From: JAKFDI01 sp036676235
GTDB taxonomy: Bacteria; Pseudomonadota; Gammaproteobacteria; Burkholderiales; Burkholderiaceae_C
Reading direction: 5' to 3'
DNA: 64,000 nt
Assembly: GCA_036676235.1 (NCBI GenBank)
Contig: JAKFDI010000012.1
Span: forward strand, 62,001-126,000
Positions 49,177 through 58,108 of this stretch are shown here, one piece after another. The position numbers and the translations under genes are program-made. The notes beneath the pieces were generated by a model, which worked only from the letters and a program-made list of their open reading frames with translations, did not search any database and was not told the origin of the DNA. Every line of letters starts with the position of its first letter. Position 1 is the stretch's first letter.

Positions 49177-49719
49177 TCAGACGAATTCCTGGCGCACCGC
49201 CGGCGACATCAGCGCGCGGATGATCCACGCGAGCGCGAGGCAGGCCACCAGCGTCATCAGCGCGCCCATCACGCGCGCGGCGGTGACGAAGCCGCCGAAG
49301 ACGCCCAGCGCCTGCTCGGGGAACGGGCCGCTGCTGAGCGTGGCGCTCACGACCGACTGCACCAGTTCGTGCTGCAGCCACAGGCCGGCCACGTTGGCGA
49401 CGATGGCTACGATCAGCAGCGCAATGAACACGCGCCGCGCCCAGTCGAGGCGGAACAGCAGGCCGACGGCCGAGGCCAGCGTTGCGAGCGACAGCGCGAG
49501 CACCACGCCGAGCGTCCAGGGCAGGTAGCCCATCAGCAGGCTGCCGAGCCACGGGAGGCTGCCTTGCGCCGTGCCGGCCTGCAGTGCCGGCAGCAGCGAC
49601 GCGAGGTTCGCGTTCTGCAGCAGCGCCGAGGCGCTGGCCAGTGCGCCGAAGGCGATGAACACCCAGGCGATGGCGGTGACGAAGAAGGACCGGGCTCCGA
49701 CGTTGATGGTGTACGGCAT
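49177..49719 (-). CDS. Conserved membrane protein of unknown function
   Basis: Protein of 180 residues with AGGAG before the ATG. Four hydrophobic segments are visible: FFVTAIAWVFIAFGALA, WTLGVVLALSLATLASAV, RRVFIALLIVAIVANVAGL and ALMTLVACLALAWII. No known domain was recognised. It converges on dgkA with a 17-bp gap and is divergent from rarD across a 264-bp region in which no clear promoter was found. Confidence 0.8.
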   Translation of the reverse strand: MPYTINVGARSFFVTAIAWVFIAFGALASASALLQNANLASLLPALQAGTAQGSLPWLGSLLMGYLPWTLGVVLALSLATLASAVGLLFRLDWARRVFIALLIVAIVANVAGLWLQHELVQSVVSATLSSGPFPEQALGVFGGFVTAARVMGALMTLVACLALAWIIRALMSPAVRQEFV

Positions 49720-49983
49720 GGCGAACTCCTGGTGCCCGGCATGACGGCGTTCCGGGACTTGTGTGCGCGCTGGCATGCGGCACGAAAAACGATTCTGGGC
49801 AGCGACTTGTGACAAAACATTCCCCCGCTTGGGTGTAGTGCCCGCGGTGTGCCGCGCGCGCCACACCGCTGCGCGAAACCGCACGCTTCGCAACGCGCGA
49901 GCACGGCGGCGTGGGCACTGACAGAATCGCCGGCTCCCTTTCGATCGCCGCTTGTCCGTCCGGCGGCAAACCCTCCCGCTTCC

Positions 49984-50898
49984 ATGCACACCGGCATCGC
50001 CTGCGCCGCACTCGCCTATGCGATGTGGGGCCTGTTCCCGCTGTACTTCCGTGAACTGGCGCACGTACCGGCGTCGGAAATCCTGCTGCATCGCATCGTC
50101 TGGTCGCTGGCCTTCGTGCTGGCGCTGCTGGCGCTGCGACGCCAATGGGCCTGGCTCGGGCCGGCGCTACGCCGCCCGAAGGTGCTCGGCGTCTTCGCTG
50201 CGAGCGCACTGCTGCTTTCGGCCAACTGGCTGACCTACATCTGGGCGGTGACGAACGGCCACGTGATCGACGCGAGCCTCGGCTATTTCATCAACCCGCT
50301 GGTCAACGTGCTGCTGGGCCGGCTGGTGCTGCACGAGCGGCTGCGTCCGGTGCAGTGGGCCGCGGTGGCGCTGGCGGGCGCGGCGGTGCTGTGGCTGGCG
50401 CTCGGCGTCGGGCACTTTCCGTGGATCGCGCTCGTGCTGGCGGGCAGCTTCGGCAGCTATGGGTTGCTGCGCAAGATCGCGCCGCTCGGCTCGCTCGAAG
50501 GCCTGACGCTCGAGACGCTGTTGCTGGCGCCGCTGGCGCTGGTGGCGATCGGCGTGCTGCACACGCAGGGCGCGTCGCACTTCCCGGGCGACAGCACGCT
50601 CACCACGATGCTGCTGATCGGCGCCGGGCCGGTGACGGCCATCCCGCTGCTGCTCTTCGCGGTCGGCGCGCAGCGCCTGCGCATGAGCACGCTGGGCCTG
50701 CTGCAGTACATCGGGCCGACGCTGCAGCTGGGTCTTGGCGTGTGGCTGTTCCACGAGCCGTTCGAGACGGCGCGCTTCGTCGGCTTCGCGCTGATCTGGC
50801 TGGCGCTCGCGATCTACACCGCCGACAGCTGGCGTGGGGCGGCGGATCGCGCGGCACCCCGCACCGAGGCACGCAACTACCCGAAGCGCACCGCGTAG
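49984..50898 (+). CDS. rarD: RarD-type EamA/DMT-family transporter
   Basis: Ten-helix drug/metabolite transporter of 304 residues. The RarD signature is clear: AYAMWGLFPLYFREL, EILLHRIVWSLAFV, SANWLTYIWAVTNGHVIDASLGYFINPLVNVLLG and GLLQYIGPTLQL. The substrate of RarD proteins is uncertain. The last 22 bp overlap the end of the convergent BNR-repeat gene. Confidence 0.92.
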   Translation: MHTGIACAALAYAMWGLFPLYFRELAHVPASEILLHRIVWSLAFVLALLALRRQWAWLGPALRRPKVLGVFAASALLLSANWLTYIWAVTNGHVIDASLGYFINPLVNVLLGRLVLHERLRPVQWAAVALAGAAVLWLALGVGHFPWIALVLAGSFGSYGLLRKIAPLGSLEGLTLETLLLAPLALVAIGVLHTQGASHFPGDSTLTTMLLIGAGPVTAIPLLLFAVGAQRLRMSTLGLLQYIGPTLQLGLGVWLFHEPFETARFVGFALIWLALAIYTADSWRGAADRAAPRTEARNYPKRTA

Positions 50899-51947
50899 AT
50901 CGGCGGCAGGCGCGCCGGCAGCAAGGCCCAGCTGTCGCCGGCGTCATCGCTTGCCCACAGGCCACCGGTGGTGCTGCCCATCAGCAGGCTGCGGCCGTCG
51001 GCGCTGACGGCCAGGCCGTGGCGATAGACGAGGTCGTGGCAGTCCGCCTGCGGCAGGCCGCGGCGCAGTGTCTCGAAGCTGCGCCCGCCGTCGCGCGTGC
51101 GGTTGACCACCAGCGCGCCGTCCCGCGGCACACGGCGCTCGTCGGCCATCGCCGGCACGAACCACGCGGTGTCGCGGTCCTGCGGATGGGCCGCCACCGC
51201 GAACCCGAAGCTCGACACCGGCGCCTCGATCTCCTGCCAGGAGGCGGCGTTGTCGACCGAACGCCAGATGCCGTTGTGGTGCTGGCACCAGAGCACGTCG
51301 GGCGCGGCCTCGCAGCGCACGATGCGGTGCGGGTCCTGGATGGCCGGGTTCTCGGCCTGGTCCGGCGGCATGTAGGCGGCGGCCATGCCGCGGGTGCGCA
51401 CGCTCCAGTGGGCGCCGGCGTCCTGCGTCAGCCAGGCGCCGCCACAGCTCACCGCCATCAGCGCCTCGCCCGGCCGGGCCGGATATGCACAGATTGAATG
51501 GATGCCCGGCGCGTCGTAGCCGCCGCCGAACCATTCGGCGCGCTCGGGGCGCTGCCACAGCGCCTCGTTCAAGCGCCACGATTCGCCGCCATCGGCCGAG
51601 GCGAACAGGCCGCCGGGAATGGTGCCGGCCCAGATCTCGCCGCCCACGGCCTCGAGCGACCACAACAGCGCCAGCTTCCACGCCGGCCCCGGCGCGTCGG
51701 CCGGCTGTTCAGGATAGGTGGGCACGGCGACTTCGTTCCAGCCGCGGCCTTCGTCGTCGCTCGCATGCAGCTTCACGCCGAAGTGGCCGAGGTTGAGCGC
51801 CGCCAGCATGCGCCCCGAGGGCTGCGGCGGCAGCAGCGTCGTCACCGGGTCACCGAGAAAGCTGATGTGCGCCACGTGCCAGGCGCTAGAGCGGCGGCGC
51901 AGTTCGAACAGGCCCTTGCGGGTGGCGATCCAGGCGCGATCGTTCAT
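50877..51947 (-). CDS. BNR/sialidase-like beta-propeller protein
   Basis: Protein of 356 residues with repeated Asp-box-like turns (SADGGESWRL, TQDAGAHWSV, SVDNAASWQEI, TRDGGRSFETL, SDDAGDSWALL), the mark of a six-bladed sialidase/sortilin-type propeller. There is no signal peptide and no sialidase catalytic set, so it is probably an intracellular propeller and not a glycosidase. It lies 32 bp downstream of a MoaD-like gene on the same strand; this pairing of propeller and ubiquitin-like protein is found repeatedly in related genomes by recollection, but its function is unknown. Confidence 0.85.
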   Translation of the reverse strand: MNDRAWIATRKGLFELRRRSSAWHVAHISFLGDPVTTLLPPQPSGRMLAALNLGHFGVKLHASDDEGRGWNEVAVPTYPEQPADAPGPAWKLALLWSLEAVGGEIWAGTIPGGLFASADGGESWRLNEALWQRPERAEWFGGGYDAPGIHSICAYPARPGEALMAVSCGGAWLTQDAGAHWSVRTRGMAAAYMPPDQAENPAIQDPHRIVRCEAAPDVLWCQHHNGIWRSVDNAASWQEIEAPVSSFGFAVAAHPQDRDTAWFVPAMADERRVPRDGALVVNRTRDGGRSFETLRRGLPQADCHDLVYRHGLAVSADGRSLLMGSTTGGLWASDDAGDSWALLPARLPPIYAVRFG

Positions 51948-51979
51948 GAAAGCCTCCTCGTCATCCGCCGTGTCAGATC

Positions 51980-52249
51980 TCAGCCGCCCGACAAGGCCTG
52001 CAGCACGTGCACTTCGCTGTCGGCGCGCAGCGGGTCGGCCAGGCGCACGCGCTCGCTGCTGCGCCGACCGTCGATGAACACCACCACGTTGGGCCGCAAG
52101 TGGCCCTGGTCGTCGAGCACATAGCCGCGCAGGCGGGCATTGACGCCGAAGGCGGCTTCGAGCGCATCACGCAAGGTGGTCGCGGCGGTGTCGACCACCG
52201 GCGTGTCGGTGAAGCGCCGCAGGTGCGGCGTGAAGTGCAGCCTCGCCAT
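51980..52249 (-). CDS. MoaD/ThiS-family ubiquitin-like protein
   Basis: Protein of 89 residues ending LQALSGG. The C-terminal Gly-Gly is what MoaD and ThiS use to form a thiocarboxylate that carries sulfur. TTLRDALEAAFG and VNARLRGYVLDDQG belong to the beta-grasp core. No molybdopterin or thiamine genes are nearby. It stands between DUF3501 and the propeller gene, so its sulfur or conjugation target is not evident. The ATG at 52249 gives the standard length; the open frame extends to 52312. Confidence 0.85.
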   Translation of the reverse strand: MARLHFTPHLRRFTDTPVVDTAATTLRDALEAAFGVNARLRGYVLDDQGHLRPNVVVFIDGRRSSERVRLADPLRADSEVHVLQALSGG

Positions 52250-52315
52250 CGCGGGATGATGCCGCGGACCGCGGCGCCGGCAAAGCGGCGACCGGTGCCG
52301 CGGCGTGGGCAAGAT

Positions 52316-52891
52316 TCAGCGCAGGTCGCCGGCGAGGCTGGCGAGCGTTTCGGGCGCGATCGGCATATGCGCCGGATAGTTGGTGTGGTCGCAGCCGAGC
52401 TTCACGGCCGCGCCGGCGCGGATGGCCTCGCGCAGCGCCGGCGCGAACTCGAAGCGCAGGAAGTGCACCGCCGACGTCTTCTCGTCGTTCTCGCGGTCGA
52501 GGTCTTCGTCGGCAATGGCGTAGACGCGCGCATGCCCTTCCACCTCCACGAACATGCGGTCTTCCACCCCGATCAGCCGCGCCAATTCGCGCTTGCGCTC
52601 GTGCACGTCGGGGTACTCGATGAGCATCGTCGCCTTCCAGTTGCTGCCGTCGGGCACGAGCGGCTGGTAGGCGTCGATCTCGCTCTGGATGCCTTCCTCG
52701 TCGAAGATCTTCTCGATGTGCAGCATCTCCTGAATCTGGCGGCGGATCGTTTCCTCGTCCTCGAACTGCACGCTGATGTGCTCGCCAAGCCGCACGCTGC
52801 GCAGCCGCCGGTGGGCGATGACCTGCGGCTTGCTGGTCTTGCGGATGCGGGCGTACGCCTCGAGCGTGAGCAGGGTGTCGCGCGTGATCAT
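52316..52891 (-). CDS. DUF3501 family protein
   Basis: Conserved protein of 191 residues with no assigned activity. The family opening ITRDTLLTLEAYARIR and the segments ISVQFEDEETIRRQIQEML, EYPDVHERKREL and KLGCDHTNYPAHMP are recognisable. In many proteobacteria DUF3501 genes accompany a rubrerythrin and a heterodisulfide-reductase-like Fe-S protein, exactly as here, which suggests a role in the same peroxide or iron-related electron transfer. Confidence 0.88.
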   Translation of the reverse strand: MITRDTLLTLEAYARIRKTSKPQVIAHRRLRSVRLGEHISVQFEDEETIRRQIQEMLHIEKIFDEEGIQSEIDAYQPLVPDGSNWKATMLIEYPDVHERKRELARLIGVEDRMFVEVEGHARVYAIADEDLDRENDEKTSAVHFLRFEFAPALREAIRAGAAVKLGCDHTNYPAHMPIAPETLASLAGDLR

Positions 52892-52924
52892 GTGTGCCCC
52901 TCGTCCGATGGATGCATCGGCCGG

Positions 52925-52995
52925 TCCCCCGAGGGGACGCGGGCCGGCTTGGGAGCGGCCCGGCGCTCGGCCCGCCTATAGGGTGGCAAAGGGGG
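52925..52995. repeat. Hairpin-rich spacer, possible diverged relative of the 50-bp repeat
   Basis: TCCCC-CGA-GGGGA is followed by GCGGGCCG (52939-52946) pairing with CGGCCCGC (52968-52975), then GGGTGGCAAAGGGGG. The layout of stacked GC stems between co-oriented genes recalls the repeats at 1164 and 4691, but the sequence is not the same. Confidence 0.45.
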
Positions 52996-53017
52996 TCTCA
53001 TGCAGTCTCCTTCGTGT

Positions 53018-54367
53018 TCACAGGCCGTAGGCGATGCGCATCAGGCCGAGCGGGTGCTGCCAGGCCGCCGCGGGCAGCGCGTTGATCGCCATGCCTTGTG
53101 CGATGTGGTGGCCGGCGAGCGCGCAATCGGAGCTGATGAAGTCGGGTTCATCCTTGCCCATCGCCTTGAACACCGGCTTGCCGATCTTCAGCGCCACCGG
53201 GTGCGTGGCCGTCTTCACGCCATAGGTGCCGGCGTGGCCGGAGCAGCGCTCCACCGTGTTGAGCTCCACCTCCACCGTCTGGCCGATGAGGCGGAACATC
53301 TCTTCCGTCTTGCGCCCTATCTTCTGCACGCGGCCGTGACAGGGAATGTGGTAGCTGACCTTGCCAAGCGCCTGCTTGAAATCGGTCTTGAGCAGGCCGT
53401 CGCGGTGGCGTGCGATGAAGTACTCGAAGGGATCGAACATCGCCTCCTGCACCGCCTGCGTGTCGGCGCAGTGGGGAAACATCAGCGGCAGCTCCTGCTT
53501 GAACATCAGCGTGCAGCTCGGGATCGCACTCACGATCGCCCAGCCGTCGCGCGCGTACTTCGCGAGCGCCGGCATGTTGGCCGCCTTGTGCTTGGCCACC
53601 GCGTCCAGGTCGCCCAGTTCCAGCTTGGGCATGCCGCAGCAGCTTTCCTTGTCGACGAGGGTGTAGGGGATGTCGTTGTGCTGCAGCAGCCGGATGAGGT
53701 CGTGGCCGATGCCCGGCTCGTTGTAGTTGACGTAGCAGGTGGAGAAGATCGCCACCTTGCCCGGCGTGCGCTCGCCGTTCGTCACCACCGTGGCGGTGTT
53801 CTTCTGGTCGGCGCTCCAGCGGAAGCGGCGGGTGGCAAGCTCGGGCATCCACGCCGTGGGATGCACCCCGAGCGCGCCGTCCATCAGGCGGCGGGCCGGC
53901 TTCGTGCGGTTCACGGCATTGACGGCCTGCACGACCACCGGAATGCCGGCGAACTGGCCATGCACGTCGGTCGACGCGAGAAACTTCTCGCCCGCCTTCA
54001 CGCCGCCTTGTCTGAACTTGATGGCCTTGGCGCGCAGCATCAGGTGCGGAAAATCCACGCTCCACGGGTGCGGCGGCACGTACGGGCACTTGGTCATGTA
54101 GCACAGGTCGCACAGGTAGCACTGGTCGACGACCTTGCGGTAGTCGGCCTTCGCGACCTCGTGCACCTCGCCGTCGCCGGTGGCGTCCACCAGGTCGAAC
54201 AGCGTCGGGAACGACTGGCACAGGCTCACGCAGCGGCGGCAGCCGTGGCAGATGTCGAAGACGCGTTCCATCTCCTTTTCGCACGCCGCCTCGTCGTAGA
54301 AGGCGAGGTTCTGCCAGTCGATCGGGTGGCGTGTGGGCGCCTCCAGATTGCCTTCACGCTGGTTCAT
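53018..54367 (-). CDS. Heterodisulfide-reductase-like (GlpC/HdrD-type) iron-sulfur oxidoreductase
   Basis: Protein of 449 residues. Two ferredoxin-type [4Fe-4S] motifs are at the N-terminus (CHGCRRCVSLCQSFP, CYLCDLCYMTKCPY). Two cysteine-rich CCG domains follow, with KESCCGMPKLELGD and later PCHGRVQKIGRK and VERCSGHAGTYG. It probably passes electrons to a soluble partner, and the adjacent rubrerythrin is the obvious candidate. It is 89 bp downstream of the rubrerythrin gene, with an intervening hairpin that could reduce its expression relative to the first gene. Confidence 0.9.
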   Translation of the reverse strand: MNQREGNLEAPTRHPIDWQNLAFYDEAACEKEMERVFDICHGCRRCVSLCQSFPTLFDLVDATGDGEVHEVAKADYRKVVDQCYLCDLCYMTKCPYVPPHPWSVDFPHLMLRAKAIKFRQGGVKAGEKFLASTDVHGQFAGIPVVVQAVNAVNRTKPARRLMDGALGVHPTAWMPELATRRFRWSADQKNTATVVTNGERTPGKVAIFSTCYVNYNEPGIGHDLIRLLQHNDIPYTLVDKESCCGMPKLELGDLDAVAKHKAANMPALAKYARDGWAIVSAIPSCTLMFKQELPLMFPHCADTQAVQEAMFDPFEYFIARHRDGLLKTDFKQALGKVSYHIPCHGRVQKIGRKTEEMFRLIGQTVEVELNTVERCSGHAGTYGVKTATHPVALKIGKPVFKAMGKDEPDFISSDCALAGHHIAQGMAINALPAAAWQHPLGLMRIAYGL

Positions 54368-54408
54368 CGCTTGTCGTCCTCGTCGATCCGGTGGGCAACG
54401 TGCACAAC

Positions 54409-54435
54409 GAACAAGGGGCGCGAAGCCCCTCGTTC
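54409..54435 (-). terminator. Hairpin between rubrerythrin and the Fe-S oxidoreductase gene
   Basis: GAACAAGGGGC pairs with GCCCCTCGTTC around a GCGAA loop with one mismatch, 21 bp past the rubrerythrin stop. The T-containing tail on the minus strand is weak, so partial termination or 3'-end stabilisation of the rubrerythrin mRNA is likely. Confidence 0.6.
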
Positions 54436-54456
54436 TCTTGCTTGCTCGGCGGGTGG

Positions 54457-54876
54457 TCAGTCCACCAGCGCGTCGAGTGCCTTCTGGTAGCGGTTGGCGT
54501 GCGAGCGCTCGGCCTTGGCCAGCGTCTCGAACCAGTCGGCGATCTCGTCGAAGCCCTCGTCGCGCGCGTTCTTGGCCATGCCCGGGTACATGTCGGTGTA
54601 CTCGTGCGTCTCGCCGGCCACGGCCGCCTTGAGGTTGTCGCGGCTGGAGCCGATGGGCAGCCCGGTGGCCGGATCGCCCACCGCCTCGAGGAACTCGAGG
54701 TGGCCGTGGGCGTGGCCCGTCTCGCCCTCCGCCGTGGAGCGGAACAGCGCCGCCACGTCGTTCTGGCCCTCGATGTCGGCCTTGTTCGCGAAATACAGGT
54801 ACCGACGATTGGCCTGCGACTCACCCGCGAAGGCGTCTTTCAGGTTCTGCTCGGTCTTTGAACCCTTCAAGCTCAT
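54457..54876 (-). CDS. Rubrerythrin (erythrin-type, without rubredoxin domain)
   Basis: Di-iron peroxidase of 139 residues. Iron-ligand helices are visible as AFAGESQANRRY, AEGETGHAHGHLE, VAGETHEYTDMY and AKAERSHANRYQ with their ExxH pairs. The usual C-terminal rubredoxin domain is missing, so electrons must come from another protein, plausibly the Fe-S oxidoreductase encoded next. It reduces hydrogen peroxide in the cytoplasm. The ATG at 54876 has a purine-rich AGGAGAG just upstream. It heads the five-gene minus-strand set. Confidence 0.92.
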   Translation of the reverse strand: MSLKGSKTEQNLKDAFAGESQANRRYLYFANKADIEGQNDVAALFRSTAEGETGHAHGHLEFLEAVGDPATGLPIGSSRDNLKAAVAGETHEYTDMYPGMAKNARDEGFDEIADWFETLAKAERSHANRYQKALDALVD

Positions 54877-55014
54877 GTCTCTCTCCTGGTGATGAGGAAA
54901 CGGCCGCCGGCATCGCCGCCAGGCGACTCGGTGCCGACCGTACGCCCATCGCCTGCCCGGGGCCAATACAAAGCTTCAATGCGATGGATTGACGCCGCGC
55001 ATCGCGCGTCCGCG

Positions 55015-55686
55015 TTAACCCTTGGGCGACGGATCGAGAACAGCCGCGCCCAGGTGCTGCTTCGAGGTGATGCCCATCGACACATAGATGCTGGTCAGCC
55101 CCTCCATCCCCACGTCCGCGGGCGTGACCCATTCGCGCGGCACGTACAGCAGCCCGCCACCCACGGGCACCGGCGCCGTGGGCACCAGCACGGCCAGGCA
55201 ACTGCGCTCGCCCACCATCACCGGCTCGGGCGTGGAGAGCAGCCCCAGCACCGCCGCGCCGCCCACCCCGCCGAAATGCAGCCACACCGGTTGCATCGAC
55301 GAACGCATGCCCGCGGCATCGCGCTGCGAGAGCAGGTCGACGAACCTCTTGACGAGGTCGTAGATGTTGCGCACCAGTGGAATGCGCTGCATGACCGCAT
55401 TGATGGTGTTGGCGATCACGCTTCGCACGCGGGTGCGCACCAGCAGGCCGAGGCCGAAGATGCCCAGCATCACCATCGCCACCCCCAGCAGGTAGCCCAC
55501 GAACTCCGAGCCGGTGATGCCCACGCCGATGGCAATCAGCAGCCGCCCGAGCAGGCTGCCCGGCCCCACCCATTCGTAGAGCAGGCGCACCGCCCACACG
55601 ATGATCAGCGTGGTGGCGGCCAGCGGCAGCGCGGCGATCAGGCCGGCGATGAAGGTGCGGACGATCCGGTTGCGGGTGAGTCTCAT
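55015..55686 (-). CDS. DUF502 family membrane protein
   Basis: Protein of 223 residues. The family opening RTFIAGLIAALPLAATTLIIVW and the second helix around GYLLGVAMVMLGIFGLGLLV anchor it in the inner membrane, and a soluble domain follows with PLVRNIYDLVKRFVDLL. The central proline-containing motif IPLVRNIY is characteristic. Function unknown. It is divergent from the FMN reductase, with 172 bp between them. Confidence 0.9.
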   Translation of the reverse strand: MRLTRNRIVRTFIAGLIAALPLAATTLIIVWAVRLLYEWVGPGSLLGRLLIAIGVGITGSEFVGYLLGVAMVMLGIFGLGLLVRTRVRSVIANTINAVMQRIPLVRNIYDLVKRFVDLLSQRDAAGMRSSMQPVWLHFGGVGGAAVLGLLSTPEPVMVGERSCLAVLVPTAPVPVGGGLLYVPREWVTPADVGMEGLTSIYVSMGITSKQHLGAAVLDPSPKG

Positions 55687-55858
55687 GCTGATGCGGGGAA
55701 GAAGTCGCGGGCTGGGGCAGTCTCGCACGCGGTCTGCCGCGCGCAGCGACACGCCTTCCACGGTGCTCGGGCGAGGCAAAGGGTCATTCGATCCGACACA
55801 ACCCGCGCGCCGCGCCCGCAGTACAAGCGGCAGATCCCAAACAGACAAGGATCGCGCC

Positions 55859-56422
55859 ATGAGCCAAGCCCGCCGCGTTGCCGTCATCGTCGGCAGCCTT
55901 CGCAAGGAGTCGTTCAACCGCAAGATGGCCATGGCGCTGCCGGCGCTCGCGCCGCCCGGCCTGAACTTCGAGATCGCGGAGATCCGCGACCTGCCGCTCT
56001 ACAACCAGGATGACGACGCCAACCCGCCCGCGCCCTCGGCTGCGTTCAAGAAGAAGATCCAGGAAGCGGACGCGGTGCTCTTCGTCACCGCCGAATACAA
56101 CCGCTCCGTGCCCGGCGTGCTGAAGAACGCGATCGACATCGCCTCACGCCCCTATGGCCAGAGCGCCTGGGACGGCAAGCCCGGCGCCGTGATCAGCGTC
56201 TCGCCCGGCGCCATCGGCGGCTTCGGCGCCAACCACCACCTTCGCCAGTCGCTGACTTTCCTCAACATCCCGGTTCTGCAGCAGCCCGAGGCCTACATCG
56301 GCGGCGCGGGCGATCTGTTCGACGACCAGGGCGGGATCAAGAAGGAAGACACCAAGGCGTTCGTGAGCAAGTTCCTCGCGGCATTCGGGCAGTGGGTGGA
56401 GAAGAACGCGAAGGCGCGATAG
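55859..56422 (+). CDS. NADPH-dependent FMN reductase / quinone reductase
   Basis: Flavodoxin-like enzyme of 187 residues. VGSLRKESFNRKMA binds the FMN phosphate, and EYNRSVPGVLKNAIDIASRP is the isoalloxazine-binding segment typical of the ChrR/YieF group. It can reduce quinones or free flavin two electrons at a time and so limits redox cycling. It stands alone upstream of a LysR gene. Confidence 0.93.
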   Translation: MSQARRVAVIVGSLRKESFNRKMAMALPALAPPGLNFEIAEIRDLPLYNQDDDANPPAPSAAFKKKIQEADAVLFVTAEYNRSVPGVLKNAIDIASRPYGQSAWDGKPGAVISVSPGAIGGFGANHHLRQSLTFLNIPVLQQPEAYIGGAGDLFDDQGGIKKEDTKAFVSKFLAAFGQWVEKNAKAR

Positions 56423-56435
56423 CGCGGCATGCCGT

Positions 56436-56454
56436 CATCGTGTTGACCACGATG
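56436..56454 (+). promoter_or_regulatory. Inverted repeat before the LysR gene at 56487
   Basis: CATCGTG-TTGAC-CACGATG is a perfect 7-bp inverted repeat with a 5-base centre, ending 32 bp before the LysR ATG. It may be the autoregulatory binding site or part of a terminator for the FMN reductase; the lack of a T-tract favours the former. Confidence 0.4.
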
Positions 56455-56486
56455 TGCCGTCGCGGCATGCGGGACAGAATCCCCGC

Positions 56487-57467
56487 ATGCAATCTCCCAA
56501 GCCGACCGGCATCCACATCGACATCGCGGCCGACCTGCACAAGTGGCGCGCCTTTCTCGCCATTGCGGAGCTGGGCAGCCTGACGCGCGCGGCACTGTTC
56601 CTCGACAGCAACCAGTCGCTTCTCAGCCGCCAGCTCAATGCGCTGGAGCGCGACTGCCGCGCGCGGCTGTTCAACCGCACGGGTCGCGGGGTCGAGTTGT
56701 CGGAGGTCGGCGAGCGCATCCTCGGGCAAGTCAAGGCGCTGCTGCACGACGCGCAGCAGCTCGAGGCCGACATCCTGGGCGAAGCCCGCGAGCCGGGCGG
56801 CACGGTGACGCTGGCGTCGCTGCCGTCGATCGGATCGGCGCTGGTCGGCCCGCTGTTCGCGCAGATCCGCGAGCGTTTCCCGGAAATCAGCCTGAAGATC
56901 CTGGAAGGCTCGAGCGGCCAGGTGGAGGAGTGGCTGGCCGATGCGCGCGCCGACATCGCCATCCTCTACCGCTACGGCAACACGCAGATGCGGCAGGAGC
57001 AGTCGCTCGCGCAAGTGGACAGCTATCTCGTGGGCGCGCCGGGTGACGGGCTGACCGCCGGCACCGAGGTGGCATTCGCCGCGTTGCACGAACTGCCCTT
57101 CATCCTTCCCGGAGCGCCGAACGGCCTGCGCACGGCGCTCGACGGGATTGCGCGGCACGAACACATCACGCTCGCGCCGGTGATCGAGGCTGACTCGCTG
57201 CCTTTGCAGAAATCGCTCGTCGCCGGCTCGCGTCTGTACACCGTGCTGCCGCTGCACGCGGTCTGGCACGAGGTGCAGGAGGGCCGGCTGCAGGCGGCGC
57301 GCATCGTCAGTCCGCCGTTCCAGCGCACGGTCTCCATGGCGACGGCGCGCTCCAAGGGCCAGCCCAAGGCCGTTGCCGCCGTGACGCAGCAGATCGCGCG
57401 CATCTGCGACGACATGGCGCGCCGCGGCATGTGGCACGCGCAGGATGCCGCCGGCTCGCCTGCATAG
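56487..57467 (+). CDS. LysR-family transcriptional regulator
   Basis: Regulator of 326 residues with a 20-residue leader before the helix-turn-helix (LAIAELGSLTRAALFLDSNQ then SLLSRQLNALERDC). The effector domain begins around residue 100 (GGTVTLASLPSIGSALVG). It is transcribed in the same direction as, and 68 bp ahead of, the CMD-family and amidohydrolase genes, which it may control. The frame is open further upstream but the ATG at 56487 is the first reasonable start. Confidence 0.9.
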   Translation: MQSPKPTGIHIDIAADLHKWRAFLAIAELGSLTRAALFLDSNQSLLSRQLNALERDCRARLFNRTGRGVELSEVGERILGQVKALLHDAQQLEADILGEAREPGGTVTLASLPSIGSALVGPLFAQIRERFPEISLKILEGSSGQVEEWLADARADIAILYRYGNTQMRQEQSLAQVDSYLVGAPGDGLTAGTEVAFAALHELPFILPGAPNGLRTALDGIARHEHITLAPVIEADSLPLQKSLVAGSRLYTVLPLHAVWHEVQEGRLQAARIVSPPFQRTVSMATARSKGQPKAVAAVTQQIARICDDMARRGMWHAQDAAGSPA

Positions 57468-57535
57468 CAGCGATGCGCGCCGCGGCATCGGTCGCCGGGG
57501 CCGACGCCGCTAGGCTCTCGGACAAAGGAGCCCAC

Positions 57536-58108
57536 ATGCCACGCATCCCGCTGCCCGCACCCGACGAGATGACACCCGAGCAACGCCGCGTGCACGACAA
57601 GATCGTGTCCGGACGGCGCGGCCGCATCCAGGGGCCGTTGCGCGCCGCCCTGCACAACCCCGAACTCGCCGACCGCTGGCAGGCGCTCGGCGAACTGCTG
57701 CGCTACCGCACCGGGCTCTCGCCGCGGCTGTCCGAACTCGCCATCCTCGTGACCGGCCGCGCCTGCCGCTCGCCCTTCGAGTGGCATGCGCACCGCGTCG
57801 AGGCGGAAGCGGCGGGCATCGAGCCCGAAATCATCGACGCCCTGCTCGCGCAGCGCATGCCCGACAGCTTGCAGCCCGACGACGCCCTCGTGCTGCGCTT
57901 CGCCGGCGAGCTGAACCGCGACAACTCGGTCAGCGACGCGACCTACGCCGCGGCCCTGGCCCGCTTCGGCGCGCGCACGGTGGTGGAGCTCACCGCGCTG
58001 GTGGGCTACTACACCATGGTCGCGATGACGCTCAACGCGCACGAGATTCCGCTGCCCGACGGCGCGACCGCGGCCTTTGCGCTGCCGCAGCACGAGCCGC
58101 CGCGATGA
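57536..58108 (+). CDS. Carboxymuconolactone decarboxylase family protein
   Basis: All-helical protein of 190 residues in the CMD/AhpD superfamily, with a near-perfect AAAGGAG before the ATG. LRYRTGLSPRLSELAILVTGRA and FEWHAHRVEAEAAG carry the conserved Glu and His residues of the CMD fold; the CxxC of AhpD peroxidases is absent. It overlaps the amidohydrolase gene by 4 bp, suggesting that both act on one ring-cleavage or lactone-type intermediate. Confidence 0.9.
   Translation: MPRIPLPAPDEMTPEQRRVHDKIVSGRRGRIQGPLRAALHNPELADRWQALGELLRYRTGLSPRLSELAILVTGRACRSPFEWHAHRVEAEAAGIEPEIIDALLAQRMPDSLQPDDALVLRFAGELNRDNSVSDATYAAALARFGARTVVELTALVGYYTMVAMTLNAHEIPLPDGATAAFALPQHEPPR

Noticed and set aside
50877..51947. 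A sialidase function for the BNR-repeat protein
   Set aside because: There is no signal peptide, no RIP motif and no arginine triad recognisable; only the propeller repeats are shared with sialidases.
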